A stretch of DNA of 64,000 nt from Cryptomeria japonica (taxonomy: Eukaryota > Streptophyta > Pinopsida > Cupressales > Cupressaceae), in the NCBI RefSeq assembly GCF_030272615.1, contig NC_081413.1:560085945-560149944 (forward strand). The letters are read 5' to 3'. Below, piece after piece: positions 22,242-33,879 of the stretch (position 1 is its first letter; each line of letters begins with the position of its first letter). The position numbers were made by a program, and so were the translations under genes. The notes under the pieces were generated by a model that saw nothing but the letters and a program-made list of their open reading frames with translations, was not told where the DNA came from and did no database searches.

Positions 22242-23130
22242 AATGATGAAGAGGCAAGGTCCATAGTTTAACAGAGATAACTTTAAAATATGGAAGGACA
22301 GAATGAAGATATACATCAGAAGCATGGGTGCTCAACATTGGAGCTATGTTGAGAATGTTTATGTTATCCCTATCGGTATTCTCATCGATGACCAAAAGAG
22401 AGAGATTCAAGAGAATGGGCAAGTCATGGAAGCCCTAATCAGTAGTTTATCTATCATTGAGTTTATTGATGTCCAGGATAAAGAAAATCCCAAAGAAGTA
22501 TGGGATACTCTTGAGAATATCTATGGTGGTGACGAACATGTAAAACAAGCTAAGGAAGAAAGCCTTAGAGGGAAGTTTGAAGACATACGGATGGTTGAAG
22601 GTGAGACCATTCAACAATATGGAATAAGAATCAAAATTGTTGTTGGAGATATCAAGAGTGCAGGTGGTAAAATGGAAGATTCCACTGTTGTTAGCAAAGT
22701 TTTGAGATCCTTATTACCGGTCTATGCAATAAGGGTTTCTTCTATTCAGGAGTTGAGATCAATAGACAAGACTAAGGTATCCTAGATTCCATCATTGCAA
22801 AGTTGACAACCTATGAGCTAAATAGTTTTGATGGTAGTGCAGAAAACTGAATCATCTTTTAGAGCATCGGCTGCACCATCCAGAAAAGGAAAAGAAGCAA
22901 GCACTAGCGGTGAACCAAGACAGAGCAGAGAAATGGATGATGAGGAGATTCTGATAGAATTTGAAGCTCTTCTTTCCAAGAGACTTTCTAAGGGAACCGA
23001 CAAATATAGAGGTAAGCTTCCTTTGAAATGCTTCTCTTGTAACTGGATAGGACACATCGCTATAAACTATCCTAATGGTGACAACAAGGACAAACCGGAA
23101 AGGTTCAAGAAAGTCAAAGGAGGAAACTAG
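22242..23130 (+). pseudogene. gag: copia1 gag
   Basis: Begins with a short ATG frame interrupted by TAG at 22264, then a copia-type gag (NFKIWKDRMKIYIRSMG, VWDTLENIYGGDE). A frameshift lies near 22785. A zinc knuckle CFSCNWIGHIAINY (near 23030) has lost its last cysteine (Y instead of C). It ends in TAG at 23128, beyond which the frame goes on toward protease. The role in the family is the capsid and nucleocapsid precursor. Confidence 0.85.
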
Positions 23131-23202
23131 AGAAACTATTTTGTAGCAGTTGATGAAGGTGTCACAGATGAGGAATCAGAAGATGAAGAAAATGAAGATA
23201 TT

Positions 23203-24568
23203 GTGTTTGTTGCAGTCAAGGAAGATGTGTCAGACAAGAAGGCTCTTGTCTACCGCTTTGATAATCCCAATGAGTGGATTATTGATAGTAGTTGCTCTCA
23301 TCATATGACTGGTGACCAGAGTAAGTTTCTATCTTTGGAAGAGTATGATGGTGGTGTTGTCCATTTTGGTAATGATGCACCTTGTATGGTCAAAGGCAGA
23401 GGGTTTATCTCTCTGAATGGAAAGAGCAGTGCTGACAATGTGTATTAGGTAGAAGTTCTAAGACACAATCTTTTGAGTGTTGCCCAGCTGAATGATAGTG
23501 GACTCACTCTGGAATTTAAAAATGGAATGTGCAAAATCAAAGGAAAGAATGGTGAACTGATGGCCACAGGTAAGCAGATCAAAATAACCTATTTCACCTG
23601 AATGCAAATATCAGTACATGTCTTATGGCTAAGTTTGATGATAGTTGGATATGGCATAGGAGACTCTGCCATGTAAACTTTGATAACATTGTGAAGGCCA
23701 ATAAGACCAAGGCAGTTAGAGGATTACCTGTGTTGAGCAAACCAGAAAATCCTCTGTGCAGAGAGTGTCAACTAGGGAAAATGTCTTCTTCAACCTTCAA
23801 AGGTAAATCTTTCACTGCAGAAAATTTACCTGATCTTGTGCATACTGATTGCGTGGTCCTATGAAAACTAGGAGTATGCAGGGAGATAGGTATTTTATGA
23901 TTCTAACAGATGATTGCTCAAGAATGATGTGGGTCACATTCTTGAAGGACAAATCTGAAGCTTTTGGAAAGTTCAAAGCCTTTAGAGCACTGGTTGAAAA
24001 AGAAAGCGGTAAGAGGATTAAGTGCTTAAGAACTAATCAAGGAGGGGAATTCACTTCTGATGAATTCAACAAATATTGTGAAGTGAATGGCATCAAGAGG
24101 CAACTGTCTACCCCCTGGACTCCATAGCAGAATAGCTTAGCAGAGAGGAACAACCGAACTATGGTTGAAGCAGCTAAAACTATGCTGATCCAAGGAAAAG
24201 TTGCTCACACCTTTTGGAGAGAAGCCGTGAGCACTACAGTCTACACAATGGACTGGGTACTCATCAATAAAGGTAAGGATAAGACTCCTTATGAGTACTA
24301 GACCGGTAAGACACTAGTGGTAAGCTACTTTAGAATGTTTCGTAGCAAATGTTATATCAAGAGAAGTGAACCTCAGAGCAAGTTTGATGCAAAATGTGAT
24401 GAGGGAATATTCCTAGGATATTCCACCAAGAGTAAAGCTCTCAAATGCTTCAACAATAGGACTCATAGAATTGTTGAAAGCATCAATGTTAGGGTTGATG
24501 AAAACTTTGGGAAACCTAAGGAAACTGATAATGAGCAAGTAGGAGATGAACCGGTAGTAACCTTCTAG
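23203..24568 (+). pseudogene. copia1 protease and integrase
   Basis: Protease motif WIIDSSCSHHMTGD (normally DSGC/DSGAS) near 23277. The integrase zinc-binding part, with WHRRLCHVNF and CRECQLGK, lies near 23650-23790. The catalytic core begins with LTDDCSRMMWV near 23905; the second acid motif reads LRTNQGGEF where LRTDNGGEF is usual. The third follows the TP.QN..AERNN motif, where a TAG (24125-24127) sits at the expected glutamine. Other TAGs are at 23446, 24299 and 24566, and there are frameshifts near 23600 and 23850. Confidence 0.88.
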
Positions 24569-24616
24569 GAACTGGTTGCAAATCAGCCCAGTACCAGTAA
24601 TTGTGCTCCTACACCG

Positions 24617-26322
24617 GTGGATGCTGATGCTGATAAAGATGAGGATGAAGAAGAGAAGCAAGAGGAATCTGTTAAGAACATACCTAGGTATGTCAAACTC
24701 AATCATGATCCAAAGCAAATCATAGGAGACAAGGATGCAAGAATCCTTACAAGAAGAAAGGTCCGAGAAAACTCATGTATGATCTCTGAATTTGAGCCTA
24801 AATAATTCAAAGAGGCACATAAAGATGAAGATTGGATCAAGGCAATGGAAGAGGAACTTGATCAGATAGAAAAGAATGGTACATGGTCCTTAGTACCCAG
24901 ACTAGAGCATAAAAATGTCATTGGTACCAAATGGGTTTTCAGAAATAAGTTGAATGAAGATGGGACATTGATAAGAAACAAAGCCAGATTGGTGTGTAGA
25001 GGGTATGCTCAAGAAGAAGGAGAAGACTATGGAGAAACCTTTGCTCGAGTAGCCAGATTAGAAGGAGTTCGTATGATTCTTGCATATGTAGCTTTTAAAG
25101 GATTCACCAAATGGATGTAAAATTTGCATTCCTAAATGGAATACTTGAAGAGGAGGTGTATATAGAACAACCAGATGGGTTTTCCCTATCAGAAGACAGT
25201 GACATGGTGTGTAGGCTACATAAAGCCTTGTATGGACTAAAGCAGACACCTAGAGCATGGTATGAATGCTTGCACTCCCATCTTGTGAAGATTGGATTTG
25301 AAAGAACAAGTGAAGATAACAATATCTACTTGAAATCAGAAGGAGATCAAATTTTGATCTGTGAAGTATTTGTTGATGACATCATCTTTGGAGGAGATGA
25401 CAAGATGAGTCATGATTTTGTAGATGAGATGAAAAAGGAGTTTGAGATGTCACTTATAAGGGAGATTAAGTTCTTCATTGGACTACAAATTCAACAAATG
25501 AAAGATGGAATCTTTATCACTCAATCCAAGTATGTCAAAGAAGTGTTGAAGACTTTTGGCATGGAAGACAACAAACCAGTTGGTACATGGATGGTGACCG
25601 GTTGTAAATTATCAAAAGAGGATGACTCAGCGGTGGTAAATGAGAAGGAATACCGATCAATGATTGGTAAGTTACATTATGTAGTGCATAGCAGACCAGA
25701 CATTGCACATGCAGTGGGCATTACCGCTCGGTTCCAGAAAAGCCCAAGAGAATCCCACCTGATAGTAGTCAAGCGGATTCTTAGATATCTGAAGGGAACT
25801 ATAGATTATGGATTGTGGTATCCATACAAAAATGACTTTAGTCTCAAAGTGTTTACCAATGTTGATTGGGCTAGTAATGTGGATGACCGGAAGAGCACAA
25901 CCGATGGTCCATTCTTCCTCGATGGTAGACTAGTCTCATGGATGAGTAAAAAGTAGAGTTGTATCTCTCAGTCTACATCAAAAGCATAGTATGTTCAATC
26001 TTTTATGAACTACACCCAGACCATTTGGATGAAGCATATATTGAATGGCTTCAAAGTCCCTGTATTTGAACCGGTAAGTATATTTTGTGACAACACAAGT
26101 GTAATTAACATCTCTGAGAATCCAGTTTTGCATGCTAGAACCAAGCATTTTGAACTCAAGTATCATTTCTTGAGGGAAAAGGTTCAGAACAAAGAGATGG
26201 TATTGGAACATGTTTCCAGTAAGGAGCAGTTAGCAGACATATTCACCAAGCCTCTACCAAAGGCTACATTTACCTATTTGAGAGGTGAATTAGGGGTGCT
26301 GCCCCTTCAAGAGGAAAACTAA
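24617..26322 (+). pseudogene. copia1 reverse transcriptase and RNase H
   Basis: RT begins with MEEELDQIEKNGTWSLV (24845) and GTKWVFRNKLNEDG. A one-base shift at about 25110 separates it from DVKFAFLNGILEEEVYI and the catalytic FVDDIIFGGDD (normally YVDDI). RNase H covers about 25850-26322, with NVDWASNVDDRKST (D retained) and the final domain ADIFTKPLPKA. Stops are TAA at 24803 and TAG at 25954 and 25987. The order integrase before RT defines Ty1/copia. Confidence 0.9.
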
Positions 26323-26585
26323 AGGTATTAGATCCACATCAGTCAGGTATTGCCATGTCAATTTTTTTTTTCAAGATTGATGTGTTGAAGGATGCTACTC
26401 CTCAGGGGGAGCAACATAGTGGAACAAGAAAGCTTGTGCCTCCACTTTGGCATTGTTGTCAAAGGGGGAGAAGATGTGAAGATGTGAAGCAAAGAAGATA
26501 TCCACAACAATAGGGAGAAGATATTTGTAGCAATATGGAGAAGATGTGATGCTGAGTGATATTTTTGTATATTGCCATCAATGTG

Positions 26586-26597
26586 AAAGGGGGAGAT
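26586..26597 (+). other. copia1 polypurine tract
   Basis: AAAGGGGGAGAT directly precedes the 3' LTR. A second AAAGGGGGAGAAGA tract lies about 125 bases upstream near 26460; 26323-26585 is otherwise non-coding. Confidence 0.85.
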
Positions 26598-28151
26598 TGT
26601 TGGCATATGTGCAAGAGTATGATGACATGATGATATTGTATGTTGTCATTGTTGTCAATATGCTGAGAAGTGAACTGGTATATTGAAGCTAAGCAACTGA
26701 CAAAGAGAACCGGTATGGTGTTGTGAAGTGGTATGGCAATATGCTGAGGAGTGAACTAGTATATTGAAGTTAAGCAACTGGAAAAGAGAACTGGTATGGT
26801 GTTGTAAACCGGTATATGTGCAATAGGTGAAGCAGTATGTTTGTTCAAGTGAACCGGTATGTTGAAATGTGAACCAGTACATGAAATGTGGTAGGACTAC
26901 CGGTTGGTATTCTTAGCTTCATGGTTTCCAGTTGAAGTGTTCCAAGGCCGTGTGATTCAATCGATGACATCGTGTGATAAGTTCGCATTCCAAAATGAAG
27001 ATCAGATCTTGTTGCCATGTTAGCCTTGTGTGCATGAAGGAGATTGATCCTATCTACCTCAGGAATGTGCGAAGTCCCTGTAAATGATGGAGAACACGTG
27101 ATGGGTTATCGCCTCCATGGAGTGGTGAAGAACGAATGATGGAGAATATCTTGAGATCTGTTCAAGACCGTTGTATTCAAATGCAAAGTGCTCAATAGTC
27201 AGGATTGAACCGATCAATTTCTTAACCTAAATGTTTAGGGTTTAGGGTTTATGTTGTTGACCTATCTGTGTTCTATAAGGTCGATGTTGTGTTTCATGCT
27301 GAGTTTGTTGGAAAATGTTGTGTGTGTATCTAAGTGCAGAGATACGTGATTCTTGCCAGACCAGATAAGAGGATTGATACCTACATAGTGTGTGTGCAAA
27401 AGGAAGGAACTAAAGTGGATTTGCATTGGCATTGAGTGCTATTACCAGATCATTGTAATACCTATTGATCTTTAATTACTTCAACAGTTGGAAAATCCCT
27501 TAACCGGGTAGCTTTAACCAACTTATTGTAAATCCTTTAACAGGGTGACTCAAAGCCATTGAGTTCATAAAATCCTCTGACAAGGTAACCTCTAACAGGG
27601 TTTAACCCTTAACCAAGTATTCTAGCCATCCCTTAATCAGGTAATCCCTAACAAGATTGGTTCCTAACAGAACCTGTTGTAACGGTCTTTAACCGGACTA
27701 GGCTTATAATAGAGCGGACTTCTAAAGAGTTCAAAATAGCTTGTGGGTATTCATCCCCACCATGGTTTTTCCTAGTTGGGTTTCCATGTGAAAAATATGT
27801 GTGTCATGTGTGATGTCCTTTTCATGTGATACTTTGTTGTTTTCTGTCAAGCGGTGAATCATGTTGATCTAGCTAGTTATTATATCTCTGATGATAGATT
27901 ATTTGTTTATGCATAAGGATAGAGTGGAAATGAGGGAGTAGGTTGTATGGAAAGCTAAGTGTTTCTAGTTTATGTCTTTCCTAGTAGAATTGTGTTTAAC
28001 CGGTAGTAATCTGGTTCAGACTGGTGTTAGTGATTGCTAGTCAAGCTCACTATTTGTAGTCAAACCGGTTTAGGAAAAGTTTTTGTGCCTGTACTGATTT
28101 ACCCCCCTCTCAGTACCGGTTTGGTACTCACCATTCATCATTGAGTTATCA
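26598..28151 (+). repeat. copia1 3' LTR
   Basis: Starts TGTTGGCATATGTGC and ends TTGAGTTATCA. Slightly longer than the 5' LTR because of a short duplicated segment near 26730-26790 (GAAC.GGTATGGTGTTGT repeated) and a few indels. It has the same TTTAGGG motif at 27233-27250. Confidence 0.92.
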
Positions 28152-28661
28152 GTCTCTAATAGTGTTGATAGAGAAGGCACACTTATCAAATGTAGAACCG
28201 GTTAACTTGAAGATAGTATCTTTTAAAATTCTTCTTAACACGGGGATTTCACCAGTTGAATAATAACCCGTTACAACCCTAATAGCCTCCTTGGTTATTG
28301 TATGGGTCCTTTCCAAATACATATTCTCTCTGTGGACTCAACTCAAGATGATTCTTATGTGTTCATCCTCAAAATCTTCAAGAAAATATGCAGCATTATG
28401 AAACCCTTTTTCAAAAACCCTAACATATTTGGTTTCAATCTTTCCGCTCTTATCACAAAGTGATTCTAGCTAAGTATAGATGTGTAGAGTTCCTAAATCT
28501 TCTATTTTGCAATCTATATAGCTGGACAAGTCACCTTTGACCACAACATCACTTGGGACTTGCGATTATGCATTATAAGACATAATTTCATCTGCCTTTA
28601 GAGCTTCCTCAGGCTCAACAGTGATCATCAACCTCTCTATAGGCTTAGAAGTAGATGCCAT
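28152..28661 (-). pseudogene. ORFX3 N-terminal portion (in copia2)
   Basis: Starts MASTSKPIERL at 28661 and runs in one frame to 28152 with three stops, then continues after the copia1 insertion at 20693. An ATG further upstream (28796) is in frame but probably not the start. 28797 to about 29260 between this ORF and gag is non-coding and AT-rich. Confidence 0.55.
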
Positions 28662-29259
28662 TCTAGATAAATAAGTTTCAAAGCGATATACAAAGAAATA
28701 CCTTGTATCTTGCACGTCATTCTGTTTCCTAGTTGAAATGTTCAAATGCACACCCGTTCGCCTCTTTGCAACTTTCAATTCAACTTGATTTTGCAAAACA
28801 ACTTTCCAATTGACAATAAGACAATCTTGTTCTGCTCTGCAATTGCTTCTAATTTCTTTTTCGAAAGAGTTAGGGTAAAAATGATAAAGTAAAACTTGTT
28901 TTTATCCTCTTTACCAATTGTACTAAATTCACGCACTTTAGGTTACAAACCCTAATTTTATTTACCGCTTAAGTGAAATACTGGTTGAAAACACGTTAAC
29001 AAAAAGTCCTCAAAAATTTATAATTCAAAAATTATTATCTGCTCATTTTACAAGGGGTCTAGAGATGTTTTACCGCTAAGCTCCCCTTAGCCATGTTAGA
29101 CAGGCTTAAGTCACCGGTGTTGGGTTCTCTTCACTAGGTGAAGGAATATTCTCTTCTCCACACGAGTCATCACCTTTCTTTTTCCAAATTTGATTCATAT
29201 ATTCTTTGGTTTCCTCGAATCAACTTTTTATTTGCCTTTCTGATCCTTAAAGGAGTTGA

Positions 29260-30424
29260 CCGGTCTGTTATTTCTTGATCTGCAAAACTTTTCTAAGTGC
29301 CCCAGTTTGTTGCAGTGGTAACAGACCATACTAGATGATCTCTAGGGTCCTGCATTTCCTTTTCCTATTCTTCTTATGCAGTTCATAGCCACATGACCAA
29401 GGTTATTACAAAAGGTGAAAACAACATTTGTTGCTTTTTCCATTTCGAATGGACTAAACCAATTTCGATAGGGTCTTTGCCAGTTCCGGTTTACCGAGTT
29501 ATCAAAATTTCTTATCCGGTCACCATTTGGTCTAGGATGCATGTGTGGTACAAGATTGTTTGATCCATATCTGCACTCAATATGTCTATGCCCATACATT
29601 CCACATGTATAGCAATGACCTTCAAACTTTCTATACACATACCTAACATTAGTATTGTAATTTGCATTTCTGTCAGGTTTATTTCTACAAACATTTGCAG
29701 TATGACCAGGCTTGTGACAAACAAAACAGACATGTTTAAAAACCTTCTTATAGGTAGTCTTATTGACTTTAGAAGTAGTTTTATTCTTTGTACCAAAGGA
29801 TTCACCTTTTTCAGTTGTATGAAAACCAAGTCCAGAGATATCGCCCTTCATTCTTTGTGATTGAATTTGTTCTTCCAGCATGGTAGAACTTTTGACAAAC
29901 TTCTCCAATTTCTCATTGGCTTCAGTAAGCTTTTTGACAAGATCTTCATTATGCTTAAACAGGTTCTCTTTCAGAGACGATGCCAACTCAAGATCTAGCT
30001 TTAGATTCTCCTTTTCTTCTGTTTCAACAATCAAGTCCTCATGTATAGTATCTTTTTCCGGTTTGATCTTTATGATCTCTTGATCTCTTACAATCATAAG
30101 ATCTTCAACAACTCTTATGGCTTCTAGTTCTTGACTCATGCGGATAGTGAGACCTTCTAGCTCTCTCCTTAGATTTAGTTTTTCACTGTTCACCTTTTCA
30201 ACTTCATCAACTAAAGATTCAATGTTGGCTTCATTTGAAGAACTATTATTAGATATTTCCAGCAGTTTTTCAGATAGCACCCTCCTTTTGACTTGAGAAA
30301 CTTTCAGTCTGCCCCTAAGGGATTCAATTTCATTTCTGCTAGCTTCTAGCTCTCTAACCATCTCAAAGTAGCTCTTGTCCCCCATGGTAGTTTCAAGATT
30401 CCCTTCTAAGCGGTTAGGCATCAA
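29260..30424 (-). pseudogene. gag: copia2 gag-like protein: coiled coil plus zinc knuckles
   Basis: The ORF opens nine bases after the primer site. Residues about 15-190 are predicted coiled coil (MVRELEASRNEIESLRGRL; EEKENLKLDLELA). Then come zinc knuckles CFVCHKPGHTANVC and CYTCGMYGHRHIEC, a third with its first Cys lost (FTFCNNLGHVAMNC), a stop at 29342, and a fourth in the same frame beyond it, CYHCNKLGHLEKFC. This is a nucleocapsid-type RNA-binding protein without the usual UBN2-like capsid domain, which may be missing or unrecognisable. Confidence 0.75.
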
Positions 30425-30432
30425 AGAAGTTA

Positions 30433-30445
30433 GGCTCTGATACTA
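30433..30445 (-). other. copia2 primer-binding site
   Basis: The minus strand reads TAGTATCAGAGCC, one base off the usual initiator-Met primer site TGGTATCAGAGCC, five bases from the LTR. Confidence 0.8.
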
Positions 30446-30450
30446 ATTGA

Positions 30451-31575
30451 TGTTCTTGAAAATCACTAAGAGGGGGGGGGGGTGTGAATCAGTGACACAA
30501 AAACAAACACAACTTCAAACACTAACTGGTAGATGAACTTAACCAAGCATTTAAACAAGATACATGCTATCCAAAATGAAATAACAACATCCACAAAAAG
30601 TAGAACATCCACCATAACACAAGTGTTTTATACGTGGACAACCCAAATAGGTAAAAACCATGGTGAGATGGAACTCACAAGTCAACTTTCTGTAGTAATA
30701 GATAACTGACCGGTTAAGGTCTTACAAAGTGCTCTGCTAGGAGCTAATCTTCTTAGAGATCCCAAGCTTGATTAGAAGCTTATACCCTATTAAGAGTACT
30801 ACCCTGTTAAGAGTAACCTTGCTTGAGGATTTGAGAATCCAAACTAATGGATCACCTTGTTAGAGGATTTGTACAATGAATCTTGTTAGATCTTACTCAG
30901 TTAGGGGATTTGATTCTGTTGTAATGATTAGAAAATAACAAGAAAGGTTTGATCTGTTCTGAGTAGCACAAGACTTTCTTGATCAGATCATTTTAAGTAC
31001 ATTCAAAACTGCTCTTCATCTAAACACTTATCGCTCTTCAACAAAAGATTTCACTCTTTATGCATATTAGTATTCGCACAAAATCTCCTCTTCTATATCA
31101 GTTCTCTCTCTTTAAATGATTCACTGAGATGTCTTTAAATAGGCATACAAATCTTATGTCGGTCATAGGAACATAATTTCCTAGGTGTCGTGTATCTAGA
31201 CAATTAAATATAACTCATCACAAAAATGACCACCAAACAAACAGTGCTGGTAACTCATCACAAAAATGGATACTGATTAGAGCAATCAATACCGGTTGGA
31301 ACAAAATATGTGAACCGTTGTCTTGGAATCTTCTACTTGATCTTGATCTAGATCTTGATCTTCATTTTGATGCTGACTTAATGTAACCACAGGTTATCTC
31401 TTAGGCACATACTAGTTGACACAGAGTACCGGTTAGAGATAGACCTTAAACATACCAGTTGACAGTGTAAATCAATGAAGTTACACCGGTAGTCAATGTA
31501 ATCACATGTGTGTGTGAGAGTGTTCCATCAATGACTATAAGTGGTGAATACATTACAATCATCATCAAGGCAACA
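30451..31575 (-). repeat. copia2 5' LTR (1125 bp)
   Basis: Plus-strand edges TGTTCTTGAA (30451) and AAGGCAACA (31575). Includes a G11 run (about 30471-30481) and degenerate AACAGGGTA-type words similar to those in copia1. The 386 bp at the upper end match the truncated 3' LTR at 17437. Confidence 0.85.
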
Positions 31576-32786
31576 AGATATTCTATATCCGTTACCTCTA
31601 ACAAAAATCTGCAGCCTTGGTATTTGCCTTGAAATTGCTTTGGGATTTAGCAAGGACATGCCAAACCTGGAAATTCAACACAAGAAAGGGTTTTTTAGGG
31701 AGATTATTATCTTTCCACCAATATAAATTATGCCTTATTTTGACTTTAATAGAATTTATTTTCTATTTCAATTACGACTAAAGTCCTGATTGATAGGCTG
31801 ATTGAAAAACATCTATAACTTTCAAACAGTATCACATTTTTTGAATATGAAATATGCATCAAAATTTATGCTTCACATACTATAGGATTTTAAAAAAAGA
31901 ATTACATAAAGTTTCAACCAAGTTATGGTGGTCAGACATACCAGTTTTTATATTTTTAAAAAGTTGTGGTAAAAAAATCATAATTAATTATTTACTTCAA
32001 AAATAATTACAAAAAAATATGCATCACATTCAGACATGAGTCTTCTAATTATATCTAAAATATTATGATTTGATTGTGGTTAGGGTGGTCAGACAGACTC
32101 CTGCTTCTTATCTATTTCTTGAAATTTTAGTACTACTGCATTGAAATTTTAAATTTTCGCCAAATAGATTTTCTTCTTGTTCAGAAATCAACCAGTAGCT
32201 TAGAAACTAAATTCAATTTTTTACAGATTCTATTCTTACATATTTTTGAAATAATGTTGATAGCTTATTCAAATTTTTACGTCAAGTTGCCTAACTCTGT
32301 TTTTCTAAATTTTCATTGCTACTTAAGGACCTAGTTTGGCCCACCATGATCTTGCACACACTCATTAATTTTTTTGATACCATAATAGTCACTTTGTAAT
32401 TATATTCTTGAATTACATATCCAATGCTACTCACCTTTTAAGGACTTTGAAATCCAAAGAAGAAAAAGGCTTATTATTTAGGGATGAATGAATAACAACT
32501 TACATCACATTTTTAGAGATGACTATTTTCAATTTATGAATCATAATTTCCCATGGATTTGAAATATTCTTAAATACCTTGAAATTTCTCTCCTACCATA
32601 TATGTCAGATAACAAAGGAAGAGAATGAAACCTAAATACATCTAAGGTATAAATCTAAAAAATAATAAGCTACTTTTTAAACAATGGGGAAAGATGTTAT
32701 GAATTAATGTTAGTGCTAACATATACTAAAGTTAAAGTGAGTTGTAGTAACAACTCACATAATTATTATGGGTGTTAGGAATATAC
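31576..32786. other. Unassigned AT-rich stretch between copia2 and gypsy3
   Basis: No ORF of note. GTGGTCAGACA occurs twice (near 31930 and 32088), hinting at an old duplication. Probably a decayed element fragment; I cannot name it. Confidence 0.4.
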
Positions 32787-33864
32787 TGTAAAGTGGAAAA
32801 TTGAACCCTAGTGACTCCCCACCTAGGAGAGAGAAAAGAAGTCACTAGGATGATTTTCACTTGGGAGATACTTTACATTCAAAAGAGGGGCTTGAATCCA
32901 CTAGATTCAAGTCCAAGGGGAATAAGGATATGAATACCAAGTGGATTGCAATAATTGAAATGTGATTTACCCTTTTTTGCAATAGATATGTTGACTTGTT
33001 GACTATGTAGAAAAGAGAGCTAAAATGGATGAAATGAGGAGCTACCAATTCGGGATCGTGTTGTAATTTTGGATATGAGATATTTAGACTGATATAGATA
33101 TGCCTTGCAAATTTGGAGAAAATTTGTTAGCACCATGTTTAAAGTGCAGAAAGGAAGAAGGGTTATGTATAGGGGTTTGCCTTAGTCAAACCCTGGTTGA
33201 GGAATCAACCTTGAAAGAAAGTAATTGCAAATGCTTAAACGTAAATGATGGAAATGTATACCTTGTAGATCTGCAATTGATTGGTGATGATTTCTTTGCT
33301 TCTTGAATGTAATCATGAGTCTTGCATGAAATGGCATGTAACATAAAAAAACCCTAACACACACACATGCTTGCAAATGAATGTTGTAATGTTGCTCTAG
33401 AATGGATGAATGAAGAAGACGATTTGATGGATGATTGAAGACTTGAATGCTTGATGAAGACCTTTTTCTTGAATTTCGCTTATTATCCTTATTCTTGCCT
33501 ATGTATCGTGTATATCTCGAATGAGGGAATTGAGTCTCCTTTTATACACTCCCAAGAGAATTAATTTTCATCCATCAAAGGCCGACAAAGAGAGATTGAA
33601 ATCCCCAAAGAGAAAATTAAGAAAAAGGGGTCAGATGGACCCATCTTAGGGCCACCTTAAGAGGGAGGACAAGGGTGCCATACCCCTGTCCTACCCTATC
33701 TTGGGGCTCAGATAGGGTCTTGAGACAACATAAGGGCTAAAATGGGAGGAGACTCAAGATGAAGGTGCGAAAAGGGGTCTCATTCGAATAGAGAGATGCA
33801 GTCACATAGGTGAGGGCTTAAGATGTGGTTTAAATTGCAAGGGTCACAATTTTATGACGCTACA
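32787..33864 (-). repeat. gypsy3 3' LTR
   Basis: Plus-strand edges TGTAAAGTGG and GACGCTACA. Collinear with 46956-48121, missing some segments. Contains one GGACAAGGGT..ACCCCTGTCC quasi-palindrome near 33677. Confidence 0.85.
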
Positions 33865-33879
33865 TTTAGCCCCCACTTT
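33865..33879 (-). other. gypsy3 polypurine tract
   Basis: The minus strand reads AAAGTGGGGGCTAAA directly before the LTR start TGTAGC. Confidence 0.8.

Larger units (their letters stand above)
20694..28151 (+). mobile_element. copia1, structurally complete but decayed Ty1/copia element
   Basis: The element has two similar LTRs (1477 and 1554 bp), an initiator-Met tRNA primer site, gag, protease, integrase, RT and RNase H in Ty1/copia order, and a polypurine tract. Flanks are gtctt (20689-20693) and gtctc (28152-28156), a target duplication with one later change. It is inserted in ORFX3 of copia2. At least eight in-frame stops and some indels make it inactive. Confidence 0.92.
17437..31575 (-). 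mobile_element. copia2, non-autonomous Ty1/copia-type element with gag-like ORF and ORFX3
   Basis: A minus-strand element with 5' LTR at 30451-31575, primer site 30433-30445, zinc-knuckle gag, a long ORF of unknown function, a polypurine tract and a 3' LTR (17437-17822). No protease, integrase, RT or RNase H of its own was found, so it would depend on a partner. Copia1 lies inside it. The 3' LTR is cut at 17437 by X2; 739 bp matching 30451-31189 are missing from the window. Confidence 0.75.
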
